Notes: generated by a model from the sequence alone, not told the origin. 64,000 nt of DNA from Rhizobium sophorae (GCF_013087515.1 NZ_JABFCN010000002.1:1-64000), one strand, 5' to 3'. Positions 43,605 to 53,218 are shown, numbered from the stretch's first letter. Numbers and translations: made by a program.

Positions 43605-43656
43605 CACCAGGGAGGTTCTGACTGGAGACGGCAACATTGCTTAAACCTCCCTGGTG
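43605..43656. repeat. Perfect 13-base inverted repeat
   Basis: CACCAGGGAGGTT (43605-43617) and AACCTCCCTGGTG (43644-43656) are perfect complements separated by 26 bases, followed by TCCTTTTAAC. It sits between convergent genes, so a terminator is likely, but the long loop also allows a mobile-element end or binding site. Confidence 0.7.
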
Positions 43657-43661
43657 TCCTT

Positions 43662-44291
43662 TTAACAAGGATCAGGAAAATCTAAGCTGGATCGCGCCGA
43701 GGGGAAGACGGACCTAAGTCGGACTGGCGATCCCAGAACCCGCTTCTCATACCAAGCGGCGTCGATATGTGCGCTATCGGCCGGCATCGCGATTAAACCG
43801 CCCCATTCAACAAGCGCTGGCCGATTCAAACGCGGAAGATCGAGATAGCATTCTATCGCAGCCGCTCGCCCGTTTATGTCGGACCCGACGTCGCCTGTCG
43901 GTCCCCGAGTAGCGAACTCAGGGAGGTCAGGTAGACGACAAACCCGATAGCTCTCACGAAGGTAAAGCTGCGCCGTCTTCGCACTGGGTTGCGACACCCT
44001 CGGCGTCATTGTCAAAAACGGCCACAACATTGATCTGTTTTCGCAGCGCGACAAGGCCTGGAACAACTTCTGAAGATTGCCTGTGCCACTAAATGGATAG
44101 CCATCTTCCATGTCGACATATCGAAAAAAGTCAGCGATTTCGGGCCGAAGTAGGCCAGCCGCGTGGCGTAGGATCGGAGGTATCCGAAGTGTTCCGGCCA
44201 GTGGTGCAGGCGCGAATCCAGAGTTGTTTACCAGCAAGGATTGATTTATGCTGCAGCGCAGCGTCAGCCTCGGGGGCGGATATGCAGTCAA
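43662..44291 (-). pseudogene. HEPN/Toprim-associated protein fragment with scrambled Toprim core
   Basis: The minus strand reads PEIADFFRYVDMEDGYPFSG and TGNLQKLFQALSR, and later YRVCRLPDLPEFATRGPTGD and DINGRAAAIECYLDL, which match what I recall of HEPN/Toprim-associated proteins. Between them (about 44048-43985) the open frame gives nonsense, but the next frame reads RKQINVVAVFDNDAEGVATQ, the expected Toprim acidic motif. Two compensating indels thus remove the catalytic segment while keeping the frame open. The N-terminus is missing and the C-terminus diverges after ALVEWGG. Families with Toprim cores often act in phage defence. I call it non-functional. Confidence 0.55.
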
Positions 44292-45298
44292 TTCTTGCCC
44301 ATTTGCAGATGGAGCGAACTGCGGCGTTGCCGGCCAAGTTCGCGGACAATCCCTTTCGGACGTTGGCGCTCGACACGCTTCAGCGCCGCAATGCTATTCT
44401 GGATGCCGTCTTCTACGACGTGAACGCCGTGACGAAAGAGGAGACGCCCGCTCTTGCCTTTTGGTTGGCACGGGAGGGCGCGATCGTTTTCGTACCACCA
44501 ACCGGCGGCGGCGCGTTGCGTGTCTTCCTGACACCGGAGGAATTTCTGAAGGAGGGCGTCGCCGTCGCCGCTCTTGCCATCGCCGGCGTCGGCAGTTCTG
44601 CTCTCGGTGCGGCTGCCTTTGCGCGCAATGTCGCCGACAGTCTCGGCGAGCCGGTTGTCGCGGTGGTTTCCGGCTACGGTCTTGCGGACGTGCTGACGGA
44701 AGCGCTCGGCGGATTCTTCTGGTTTGGGGCGCTCAACAGTATACGCCACGCCTTCGAGCCACTCGACGCCTTCACGAAGCTGTTCACTCGCACCGAACAG
44801 CTCGAGAGCGGATACCCGTGGACGCGAACCAGCAAAGACACGGAGACTGTCATTGCGCTTCTTGAAGACGCGCGCTTTTCTCCCCGCCTCCTCGTGGGTC
44901 ATTCCAAGGGAAATCTGGTCCTATCCGAAGCTCTCTATGCGATTGCGGAGGAAGGGCCGGAGGCGCTGAAAAACGTTGCAACTCGGTCCCGCATCATCAC
45001 GATCAGCGCCAAGGTAGGCATGCCGCCCGTCTTCGCCGATGTCATCGATATCATGGGCGAATGGGACTGGTTCGGTGCTCTTAACTCGCGCCCGGACATC
45101 CCAGCCGACCTCATAGTGCCGCATGCGTGGCACAGCACCAATCTCGAATTCCCGATGGGCATGGGCATCGATGTCACCCAGTCGATCAAGCACGTCATGG
45201 CCGAGTTCGAACCGGCCTCGAGGCCCAAGCGTCCCACCCGCCTTTCGGCCATCCTCGACGCCCCACAGCGGGCGGTCGCAGCGGTACGTTCGCGATAG
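44282..45298 (+). CDS. Alpha/beta-hydrolase-like protein with hydrophobic loop
   Basis: 338 residues from ATG 44282. A nucleophile elbow GHSKGN in LLVGHSKGNLVLSEALYAIA marks an alpha/beta hydrolase; VVAVVSGYGLADVLTEALGG precedes it and a late histidine lies in PHAWHSTNLEF. A hydrophobic stretch (AVAALAIAGVGSSALGAAAF) near residue 95-115 may bind a membrane. The substrate is unknown; a lipase-like or thioesterase role is possible. The start codon lies within the damaged HEPN/Toprim relic on the opposite strand. The GH13 gene follows after 87 bases, probably co-transcribed. Confidence 0.7.
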   Translation: MQSILAHLQMERTAALPAKFADNPFRTLALDTLQRRNAILDAVFYDVNAVTKEETPALAFWLAREGAIVFVPPTGGGALRVFLTPEEFLKEGVAVAALAIAGVGSSALGAAAFARNVADSLGEPVVAVVSGYGLADVLTEALGGFFWFGALNSIRHAFEPLDAFTKLFTRTEQLESGYPWTRTSKDTETVIALLEDARFSPRLLVGHSKGNLVLSEALYAIAEEGPEALKNVATRSRIITISAKVGMPPVFADVIDIMGEWDWFGALNSRPDIPADLIVPHAWHSTNLEFPMGMGIDVTQSIKHVMAEFEPASRPKRPTRLSAILDAPQRAVAAVRSR

Positions 45299-45385
45299 AG
45301 GCTTGTTGCCCCGACAAGGCTACGCCCTCCTCGCGCAAGTGCATGCCGGATAAAGCAAAGACCTATTTCAGAGGAGATCCTGAGC

Positions 45386-47261
45386 ATGCCCGTGGAGGCG
45401 CGGATAACGGATATCGATCTTTCAGCTCTGACAGTCGCCCGCAGCTATCACCCCTCGCCTACCGCATGGGAGGACGAGATCCTCTATTTCATGATGCTAG
45501 ACCGTTTCTCGGACGGGCGCGAAAGCGACTACATCGCCAATGATGGGACGCCGCAGGCGGCCGGGCCGCTACGACGCCGGTATTCACGGACGCTGACCGC
45601 GACAACGCAATCGCTTCCGATGCCGACGCCGCTCGCTGGCGCGACGCCGGGGCTGGGTGGTGCGGCGGAACGCTGAAAGGGTTGACGAGCAAGCTCGGAT
45701 ATCTCAAGCGCCTCGGGATCACAGCGATCTGGGTCAGCCCCATCTTCAAGCAGGTCGCCTTCCAGGAGACCTATCACGGCTACGGGATCCAGGACTTTCT
45801 GGATGTTGACCCGCATTTCGGCACGCGCGAGGATCTTCGGGCGCTGGTTTCAACGGCGCATGCGATGGGCATTCGGGTGATCCTCGACATTATTCTGAAC
45901 CATAGTGGCAACGTGTTTTCCTATGATGCCGACCGGTATCCGGCAGATAGGCCGGATGTCTTTGACCCGCGCTGGGATGGTCGGCCCTATCGCGTCGAAG
46001 GTTTCAATGACCGCGACGGCCGGCCCTTGATCCCATTTGACATACTGCCGGCGGAGATCCCGGACGAACCGACGGATGACGCGATCTGGCCGCGGGAGTT
46101 CCAGGATCCCGCCACATTCACGGCGCGCGGACGGATAAGCGGCTGGGATAATTATCCGGAATATCTGGAGGGAGACTTCTTCGATCTCAAGGACATCCGG
46201 CTTGGCGAAGGCGTTATCGACAGTTATCAGCCGTCGGCGGCACTCAAGGCTTTGTGCGACGTCTACCGGTTCTGGATCGCATTTGCCGATGTTGACGGGT
46301 TCCGAGTCGATACGGTCAAGCACATGGACCCGGGTGCAGCACGCTATTTGGCTCGGTCATCCACGAATTTGCGCAGACCTTGGGGAAACACAAATTCTAC
46401 TTGATTGCTGAGATCGCTGGGGGGCGTGACCGTGCCTACGACACGCTCGAGACGACAGGGCTCAACACGGCGCTCGGCATCGACGATATTCCCGCCAAAC
46501 TCGAACTGATCCCGAAGGGGCGTTGCAACCCATCCGAATATTTCGACCTATTCCGCAATTCGATCCTGATTGGCAAGGAATCGCATACGTGGTTCAGAGA
46601 CCGGGTAGTAACCGTTCTTGACGATCATGATCAGGTGCGCAATCCCGGCAGGAAGGCTCGCTTCGCGGCCACCAATCCGCCGCTCAGCCTGGCGCTCGCG
46701 GCGTTTGCGCTGAACGCCACGACACTCGGTATCCCCTGCATCTACTACGGAAGCGAACAGTCCTTCGACGGGGCCGGCGATAGCGACAGATACCTCCGGG
46801 AATGTATGTTCGGCGGTACATTTGGCGCCTTCCGCAGCCGAGAGCGGCATTTCTTCCGCGAGGACACTTGGCTGTTCCAAGAGCTCGCAAAAGTCTTCAA
46901 AGTCCGCCGTGAGCAACTAGCGTTGCGTCGCGGCCGACAATACCTTCGCGAAATTTCCGGCAACGGGGTGGATTACGGCTTGCCCCATATGATCGGGGAC
47001 GAGATGCGCTCAATCGTGCCATGGTCACGCATCCTCGATCGCACCGAAATCCTCCTGGCGGTCAACACGGACGCTGATATGGTCAGGACCACATCGGTGA
47101 TCGTCGATCACGATCTGCATCAGCCGGGGTCAACGCTGCGGTGCCTCTATTCCAGCGATCCGGCAGTCCTTGGTCAGACCATTGCAGTTACCGAGAAGCC
47201 AGACGGCAAGCACGTCGTCGAGCTGACGGTTCCCGCCGCTGGCTTTGTGATTTTCCGGTGA
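45386..47261 (+). pseudogene. GH13 alpha-amylase-family enzyme broken by two frameshifts
   Basis: Three consecutive frames make one GH13 protein. The first starts at ATG 45386 (GAGGAGA ahead) with WEDEILYFMMLDRFSDGRES. Near 45565 the frame moves by one base and continues with GITAIWVSPIFKQV, GIRVILDIILNHSGNVF and the nucleophile segment DVDGFRVDTVKHMD. Near 46350 it moves again and continues GSVIHEFAQTLGKHKFYLIA with the acid EIAGG, DDHDQVRNPGRK and IYYGSEQSFDG. All catalytic residues survive. Both breaks are consistent with single-base losses. An intact enzyme would act on alpha-glucans or trehalose-related sugars. Sequencing error is a real alternative. Confidence 0.8.
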
Positions 47262-47296
47262 CGTATTGTCTCGAGTGAACTCGCATCGATGCCCCG

Positions 47297-47653
47297 TCAG
47301 ATCGAGGGGAGCTCAATGCACTCAGCGGCTCGGAATCCCTGATGGTATGCGGGTCGGCTCGATGCGCACGCATCATCAATGAGGACCGAGAAATGAGCGG
47401 CGATTCCATCGAGAGCCCGAGGTGCGGCGCGGAGCGCCAGGATCTGAGTTGCGACGCTTCTGTCGACATACCGCCGCAACGCCGAGAGATAGAGTTGCCA
47501 CTTGTCGCCGAAGGTGTCGTAGAGGCTCTGGCGACCAATGCACATTTCCGCGGTCAGCGCCGCTGCCGAGGTCCCCTCATATCCGTGCTGCGAGAAAATC
47601 GCGATCGCCTCATCAAGGGCAGCGTCGGGATCGAACACTTTTGGTCTTGCCAT
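47297..47653 (-). CDS. TetR/AcrR-family regulator, shortened
   Basis: 118 residues; the family is normally about 190-200. The DNA-binding head is intact (DEAIAIFSQHGYEGTSAAAL and IGRQSLYDTFGDKWQLYL). The ligand domain starts normally to AAHFSVLIDDACASS and then loses homology, ending after another 20 residues. It may be a truncated pseudogene that can still dimerise poorly. It lies downstream of a VOC protein, an oxidoreductase and an aldo-keto reductase on the same strand, which are its plausible targets. Confidence 0.7.
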   Translation of the reverse strand: MARPKVFDPDAALDEAIAIFSQHGYEGTSAAALTAEMCIGRQSLYDTFGDKWQLYLSALRRYVDRSVATQILALRAAPRALDGIAAHFSVLIDDACASSRPAYHQGFRAAECIELPSI

Positions 47654-47761
47654 TGCCGAACGCTACGAATTTTGGAACGATCAGTCAAGTAAGATCTAAA
47701 GCTCGCTCTCATTGAGCGTGGCGTCGCCAGGAAGCGCTCGATTGCGGCTGGCCTCGGCCGG

Positions 47762-48127
47762 TTAGTTGGCCTTCGCTTCGAAATATTCGACGACGAGGCC
47801 ATCGGGGTTGCGGACAGTCATGTTCCGGCCGAAGGGGATGGTCACCGGATCATGCAGGATCTCTGCGCCATTGTCCTTGAGCCAAGGAATAAACGCATCG
47901 AGCGAGTCCACATAGAAGATCGCGGAAATGTCGTTGACCGTCGCCAGATCTTCCTTGGCGCCGGCGAGGATCAGAACCTTGCCGATTTTGGCGCCCTTGA
48001 TACGCTTTTCGGTGTTTTCGAACTTCAGCTCGCACGGGAGTGCCTGGGCCGTCTCATAGAATGCGATCGTGCTTTCGAACTTTTCCGTCTCCACGTAAAG
48101 ACGGAATACCATGTCAGCGACTTTCAT
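47762..48127 (-). CDS. VOC-superfamily (glyoxalase/dioxygenase-like) protein
   Basis: 121 residues with two beta-alpha-beta-beta-beta modules. The first is VFRLYVETEKFESTIAFYET, the second IFYVDSLDAFIPWLKDNGAE, ending with MTVRNPDGLVVEYFEA, where the last glutamate is a usual metal ligand. The first module lacks a clear histidine ligand, so metal binding is doubtful. It sits in an operon with a quinone-reductase-like enzyme and an aldo-keto reductase; a role in detoxifying electrophiles is an inference. Confidence 0.85.
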   Translation of the reverse strand: MKVADMVFRLYVETEKFESTIAFYETAQALPCELKFENTEKRIKGAKIGKVLILAGAKEDLATVNDISAIFYVDSLDAFIPWLKDNGAEILHDPVTIPFGRNMTVRNPDGLVVEYFEAKAN

Positions 48128-48175
48128 CGCGTTCTCCTTTCAGAATTTGGGTAGAGGTATTGTTCCCGGCCAAGA

Positions 48176-49255
48176 TCAGCCGAGATCGTTTCGAACGACA
48201 ACGCATTCGAGACTGTCGGCCTTTCGGGCGATTTCCATTGCGTTGGGCAGGTCGCTCATCGGATAGACCTTTGCTTTGATTGGGCTCAGGTCGAGGCGGC
48301 CGATGCGGAGGAGGTTGAGGAGCTTGAGATGGGCGTCGGCCTCGTACATGAAGTGACCGATGATCTCCAGATTATTGCCCATCATCTGCATGTAGTTGAC
48401 GGGCACCGGCACCGTCATGCTTCCCATGAGCACAAGCCTGCCATTGCGGCGAAGGCTGCCGAGGGCCGAAAGTGTCGTGCTCGGATCGTTTGCCTGGCCG
48501 ACCATGTCGAAGGCGAGCTCTGCACCGCCGCCGCTGGCTGCCCTCAGGGCCTCCGCATCCGCCTTGACGTCGCCTGTCATCGCAACAGTCGTCACGCGGC
48601 CGCCCGTGGCCTTGGAAATCGCCTCGAGCTTGGCGGCGTTGCGTCCGGATCCAACGACCTTGCCGGCACCCATGGCGAGGGCAACCAGTGCTGCTGCTGT
48701 CCCATAAGCACCCGTGATGCCGTTGATGACGACCGTTTCGCCGGCCGACAGGCGGCCGCGCACCAGGCCACCGTAAGGCACGACGCAGCGGCTGAAGATC
48801 GAGAAGTCCTCGGCGGGAATATGGTCGAGACCATCCGCGGGGGTCACGGCCGAGACCGGCCAGAGCGCGTATTCAGCCAGTGTGCCGTCGGGCCAGTCGG
48901 CCATCTGCGCTTCGCCAGCCCCGCCGAAATTGGTCACACCGATCAGAATCTGCGTCTTGTCGGCCACGTTCTCGCTGGTAACGAGATGGGAGGACAGCAC
49001 GACGCGCTGCCCGGACTTCAGATGCCAAACGTCGCGACCGACGGCCTCGATGGTGCCAAATCCATTGCCGCCGGGCGTGAACGCGCCGTGGGGTGGCCGG
49101 TATGTGGGGAGCTTGCCCTCTACATACTCCTTCAAATAGGACATCAGCGATGACGTCTCGATCTTGACGAGGACGCTGCCCGGCCGGACTTCCGGCATGG
49201 GCACTTCACGAAGTTGAAACGGGGTTCCGAACCCGTCGATCTGCCAGGCTTTCAC
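48176..49255 (-). CDS. Zinc-binding-dehydrogenase-family (MDR) oxidoreductase
   Basis: 359 residues of the medium-chain dehydrogenase superfamily. It has GNGFGTIEAVGRDVWHLKSG and QRVVLSS in the catalytic domain and VVINGITGAYGTAAALVALA in the Rossmann domain. The catalytic cysteine pair of alcohol dehydrogenases is absent, so it is closer to zinc-free reductases. GTG 49255 is chosen as start because AAGGAG lies six bases upstream; the ATG two codons earlier touches that site. It follows the aldo-keto reductase by 35 bases in an operon. Substrate unknown. Confidence 0.85.
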   Translation of the reverse strand: MKAWQIDGFGTPFQLREVPMPEVRPGSVLVKIETSSLMSYLKEYVEGKLPTYRPPHGAFTPGGNGFGTIEAVGRDVWHLKSGQRVVLSSHLVTSENVADKTQILIGVTNFGGAGEAQMADWPDGTLAEYALWPVSAVTPADGLDHIPAEDFSIFSRCVVPYGGLVRGRLSAGETVVINGITGAYGTAAALVALAMGAGKVVGSGRNAAKLEAISKATGGRVTTVAMTGDVKADAEALRAASGGGAELAFDMVGQANDPSTTLSALGSLRRNGRLVLMGSMTVPVPVNYMQMMGNNLEIIGHFMYEADAHLKLLNLLRIGRLDLSPIKAKVYPMSDLPNAMEIARKADSLECVVVRNDLG

Positions 49256-49290
49256 GGTCATCTCCTTGATCTGTTCGTCTTGTTGAGAAA

Positions 49291-50346
49291 TCAGACAGGC
49301 GCGTCGCCCGGTCCCCAGCTCGGACCAGCAAACCGGTGGCCTTGCGGCACGCGCGAATTCGCCCGGTAAGTCTGTATCCACCCGGGATAGGACGGTGGCA
49401 GTCGGCTCGCCTCGTCGAGCCGTTGTAGGTCGTCCTCGTCGAGAGAGACGCCGGTCGCACCAAGATTGTCGTCAAGCTGTTCGACACGCTTGACGCCAAC
49501 GATGACGCTCGTCACCGCTTTTCGCGACAGGAGCCATGCCAAAGCGATCTGAGCCGGTGTCGCAGCGTGCTTCGGAGCAAGGTCCCGGAGAACATCGACG
49601 ACTTCAAAAGCGCGCTCGGTGTCAACAGGAGGGAACTGAAGCTTGACTCGGCGCGACTCCTTGTCCTCGGTGCCGTTGCGGTCGAATTTGCCCGAGAGCA
49701 AGCCCCCTGCCAGTGGGCTCCAGCACAACAATCCAAGCCCCTGATCAGTAACCGCCGGAACGAGTTCACGCTCGATGTCGCGCCCAGCCAGTGAGTAATA
49801 GGACTGGACAGAGACAAAGCGTGCCGACCGGTTCAGATCGGATATGCCAAGCGCCTTCAGGACCTGCCAGGCCATGTAGTTCGAGCAACCGATGTAGCGG
49901 ACCTTTCCTTGCCGGACCGCATCGTCGAGGGCGCGAAGTGTCTCTTCCATCGGCGTGACACGATCGAAATTGTGGAGCTGGTAGAGATCGACATAGTCGG
50001 TCTTCAACCGCCCCAGGCTTGCCTCAAGACCGGCCATGATATGGGTCCGGGACTGCCCGACATCGTTCGGGCCGGGTCCAACGCGGCTACTGACCTTGGT
50101 AGCCAGAACCAGGTTCTGGCGGCGACCGGTCAGCGCGTCTCCAAGTACAGTTTCTGAACCGCCGCCCGTGTAGACGTCCGCAGTATCGATTAAATTAATA
50201 CCGGCATCGATCGCCCTGCCGACAATCTGGTCTGCCTCTTGCAACGACAGATTGCCGATGGGATTGGCATTACCTCCAAACGTCATCGTTCCGAGGCAGA
50301 GCCGTGAAACGAATGTGCCTGTCGTACCGAGCTGACTGTATTGCAT
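49291..50346 (-). CDS. Aldo/keto reductase
   Basis: 351 residues forming a TIM barrel. The catalytic tetrad is visible: Asp and Tyr in INLIDTADVYTGGGSE, Lys in LVLATKVS and His in LYQLHNFDRVTP. The NADPH-binding end reads VTSVIVGVKRVEQLDDNLGA. It reduces aldehydes or ketones; the exact substrate cannot be told. It is the first gene of an operon with the MDR and VOC genes and is divergent from an AraC regulator, which probably controls it. Confidence 0.92.
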   Translation of the reverse strand: MQYSQLGTTGTFVSRLCLGTMTFGGNANPIGNLSLQEADQIVGRAIDAGINLIDTADVYTGGGSETVLGDALTGRRQNLVLATKVSSRVGPGPNDVGQSRTHIMAGLEASLGRLKTDYVDLYQLHNFDRVTPMEETLRALDDAVRQGKVRYIGCSNYMAWQVLKALGISDLNRSARFVSVQSYYSLAGRDIERELVPAVTDQGLGLLCWSPLAGGLLSGKFDRNGTEDKESRRVKLQFPPVDTERAFEVVDVLRDLAPKHAATPAQIALAWLLSRKAVTSVIVGVKRVEQLDDNLGATGVSLDEDDLQRLDEASRLPPSYPGWIQTYRANSRVPQGHRFAGPSWGPGDAPV

Positions 50347-50456
50347 CTGTCTCTCCTGCAGTGGTGATAGACAGATAACACCGCCTGGGACCTTGCGCTA
50401 TGGACGATACGTCTTCTATAGTCCGTCATGAGTATCCAATCGTCCGAAGGTGCAAG

Positions 50457-51419
50457 ATGGATCCCCTCTCCGATATTTTGACAATGTTCACCGTCCAGCG
50501 GGTTGCCACGATCCGGTTCGAGTCCTCCGGCCCCTACGCTCTCAGGTTCGGGGGATACGACCATATCAAATTCGGGGCGATACTATCCGGCAGTCTCAGA
50601 CTGTGGGTCGAGGGGAACCCGATACCGATCGAGCTTGGTCCCGGTGACTGCTATCTGCTGACGGATGGACGGCCCTACAGGACTTCGAACTCTGAGGACG
50701 CGCAGGAAATCGACGGGAATGTCTATTTTGCTGGCGCGAGAGGCGAGGATGGAACGATCAAGCTCGGCGAAGGTCCAATCGACAAGGTGGCGATTGGCGG
50801 ACGGTTCGTATTCGATGAAGAAGGCGCGGCCTGGCTGAGGAGCGCCCTACCTACGATCATTCACATAAAAGCCTCGTCGCCGGCGGCCGGCCCGCTGCGT
50901 AGGACGCTGGAACTTCTTGGCCTTGAAGCGGGTGGGGGCGCACCCGGCGAGAATGTGATCGTCGATCGCCTTGCGGATATCCTTCTCGTGCAGGCGTTGC
51001 GCGCCTACCTTGCTGAGAGCGGTCCGGGCCAGGCGAGTTGGCTTGCTGGCCTCGCTGACCCAAAGCTCGCGCGCGCCATGCGAAGCTTTCACAACGACGT
51101 GGCCGCAGATTGGTCAGTTGCATCAATGGCATCGGTTGCCGGCATGTCACGGTCGTCGTTCGCGGAAAAATTCAAATCCGTCGTGGGTGTTACACCTCTC
51201 GACTACGTGACGCGGTGGCGAATGCAGCGCGTGCGTCGAGCGTTGATCGAGACGGATCTCGCCTTCGCGACAATCGCAGAGGACAATGGATACCGATCGC
51301 GGACGTCATGCAGCCAGACGTTCAAGCGCGTGTTCGGTCATCCTCCGCAGGATCTGAGGACCTACACCGATCCGCATTTCGGCGACCGGTATGAAGACGG
51401 GTCCATCCGGGCGGCGTGA
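50457..51419 (+). CDS. AraC-family regulator with cupin ligand domain
   Basis: 320 residues from ATG 50457 (open to 50400). The N-terminal cupin part reads ALRFGGYDHIKFGAILSGSL and ELGPGDCYLLTDGRPYRTSN. The C-terminal DNA-binding domain has two helix-turn-helix units: WSVASMASVAGMSRSSFAEK with FKSVVGVTPLDYVTRWRMQR, and DLAFATIAEDNGYRSRTSCS. It is divergent from the aldo-keto reductase operon and is its likely activator. The ligand is unknown. Its stop is followed at once by dinB debris. Confidence 0.9.
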   Translation: MDPLSDILTMFTVQRVATIRFESSGPYALRFGGYDHIKFGAILSGSLRLWVEGNPIPIELGPGDCYLLTDGRPYRTSNSEDAQEIDGNVYFAGARGEDGTIKLGEGPIDKVAIGGRFVFDEEGAAWLRSALPTIIHIKASSPAAGPLRRTLELLGLEAGGGAPGENVIVDRLADILLVQALRAYLAESGPGQASWLAGLADPKLARAMRSFHNDVAADWSVASMASVAGMSRSSFAEKFKSVVGVTPLDYVTRWRMQRVRRALIETDLAFATIAEDNGYRSRTSCSQTFKRVFGHPPQDLRTYTDPHFGDRYEDGSIRAA

Positions 51420-51519
51420 TAAGGCAAATCGCGCCGGCGGCAAAGCGGGTGACTTCGCATCCTCGGTCTCGCCGTCAAACGAGTTGGGGGCAGAACAAGA
51501 ACAGTCCGAAATCGATGGG

Positions 51520-51867
51520 ATGGAAGACACATTCGTCGAGGATATCGATGATCTCGAACGCGCGACGGCTGAACTGAGGCCGCTCGCCGAGAAGGTCTCG
51601 CGCTACTCCGAGGCTCAAGGGATCAGCGGCAAGACGGTCACCGTGAAAATCAAATACTCGGACTTCACCCAGGCGATGCGCAGTCGGACCGGCACTGTGG
51701 CGTCCGCAAACATGGCTGATGTTTTCGACGCGGCATCAGGACTTTTGGCAACCGTCTATCCCTTCAAACGGTCCGTGCGACTGTTGGGTGTGATGCTATC
51801 GTCCCTGACCAGCGATCAGCCCAGCGACGCGACCGAGGGGCAGCCGCAACTCGATCTCAACCTCTAG
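51520..51867 (+). pseudogene. dinB: DNA polymerase IV little-finger-domain fragment
   Basis: This open frame encodes EDTFVEDIDDLERATAELRP, ISGKTVTVKIKYSDFTQAMR and VRLLGVMLSSLTS, ending QLDLNL. This is the C-terminal little-finger domain and clamp-binding tail of DNA polymerase IV (DinB). The palm, thumb and fingers are missing, so there is no polymerase activity. The tail QLDLNL still resembles a beta-clamp motif. The open frame reaches back to 51391 but has no homology there. Confidence 0.8.
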
Positions 51868-51927
51868 CAGGAACAAGGTTCCGAAAACGAAAAAGCCTGA
51901 GTCGTCCATGGACGCGCTCAACGATTC

Positions 51928-52092
51928 TGGGCCCTCTCGTTTGAAAATGAAGGCCATTTGCAGGAAATTGCTGAAGAACACGAAGCGGTTCTCAAAGCGA
52001 TGAACCAGAGAGCGCCGGATGCAGCGGCTGAGGCAATCAGGACGCATATCAATTCGTTTCGAAGCTCGATGATGAACAGCAATCCCCGCTGA
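51928..52092 (+). pseudogene. GntR/FCD-family regulator, C-terminal fragment
   Basis: The plus strand reads WALSFENEGHLQEIAEEHEA, VLKAMNQRAPDAAAEAIRTH and INSFRSSMMNSNPR to a stop. This is the last helices of an FCD ligand domain, including the conserved EEH metal-binding histidine and THI motif. The rest of the gene is absent. It lies directly after the dinB fragment, so two unrelated gene ends are joined here. Confidence 0.65.
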
Positions 52093-52132
52093 GCGTCAGA
52101 AGGGGCCGACGCGCTTGCCGCTCGCACTGGAT

Positions 52133-53218
52133 CTAACGCGCTACCGCTTCGAGAAACATTTTCCGAAACCGCGCGCGGTCGATATCAAGAACGACGGTGA
52201 TCTTGCCGACCTTTGCAGGCGCCGATTTTTCGTCGAAGACGATGAACTGGCCGCGTTGGCGACCTTCGCCGATATCGACGTCAGCGAACACCTCGGTGGT
52301 TTTCGTTGCAAGCGTTGGATCAATAGCGATCGCCGTGGTGATCTCATCCCACATCGGTAAATCTTTCCAGGCGTTGTTCACGAGATAATCCGTCAGTGCC
52401 GGCGCTTTTGCCTTCATGTCCTTGATTAGCGCGTCATCGACGGACACGGCATCTGTCACTAGGCCGGTTGCCACAATTGATGGAAACCCCGCTGTCATGA
52501 CGATATGGGCAGCTTCCGGATCGAAGATGGAATTGAAGGCATCCGCCGACAGGACCTTACCTGATGTGGGATCGAAAGCCGCCTTCGGTGCCCCAGTGAC
52601 CAGCAAGGTTTTGACCAGTGAGGCAAATCCCGGATCGGTTCTGACAGCCAGCGCAATATTGGTCAAGGGCCCAGCGGCGACGATCGTTACCTGGCCCGGA
52701 TATTTGTGAACCTGATCGATCATGAAATCGACGGCCGATTGCGTTTGAGCCTTCGTCGTCGGCATGCCTTCTTTGAGCTCAGGCACCTTCATTGGATCGA
52801 AGTTCTGCGTCGTGCCATCGGTCTCCGGCTTATTCCACGCTCCCTTCCAGCTCAGCTTCCCGTATTGCGCCTCCCAGGCGGTCAAACGATCAGGCGTATT
52901 GATAAGCGGCATCAATGCGCCCTTGTAGACAGGAATCTGTGGATGCTGCGCGATCTCCAGAAAACGAAGCGTCTGGGCAACGCCCTTGGGCATCCACTCA
53001 TCGCCTGTTACGCCCGTCAACCCAAGGAGCTCGGCTTTCGGATTGTCGAGAAAGAAAAGTATCGGCTGCAGGTCAGATCCGCCGGGTCCCGCGAAATCCT
53101 GGTCGAGGATGAATTTGGGAGGTGTGGTCTGGGCATGGCCGACGGTCGAAAGGCACATACCCAGAGCAAGTGAAGCTGCGAGCTGGTGAACAAAGGATCG
53201 CATGCGGTGTCTTTTCAT
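52133..53218 (-). CDS. Periplasmic inosine/uridine-preferring nucleoside hydrolase
   Basis: 361 residues. A signal peptide (LAASLALGMCLSTVGHAQ) places it in the periplasm. The calcium site is a variant of DxDxGxDD, reading ILDQDFAGPGGSDLQPILFF; GPLTNIALAVRTDP and the late WDEITTAIAIDP, with the metal-binding Asp, are present. It should cleave ribonucleosides to base and ribose. The first motif has GGSD in place of GxDD, so activity may differ. It is divergent from a LysR regulator. Confidence 0.85.
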   Translation of the reverse strand: MKRHRMRSFVHQLAASLALGMCLSTVGHAQTTPPKFILDQDFAGPGGSDLQPILFFLDNPKAELLGLTGVTGDEWMPKGVAQTLRFLEIAQHPQIPVYKGALMPLINTPDRLTAWEAQYGKLSWKGAWNKPETDGTTQNFDPMKVPELKEGMPTTKAQTQSAVDFMIDQVHKYPGQVTIVAAGPLTNIALAVRTDPGFASLVKTLLVTGAPKAAFDPTSGKVLSADAFNSIFDPEAAHIVMTAGFPSIVATGLVTDAVSVDDALIKDMKAKAPALTDYLVNNAWKDLPMWDEITTAIAIDPTLATKTTEVFADVDIGEGRQRGQFIVFDEKSAPAKVGKITVVLDIDRARFRKMFLEAVAR

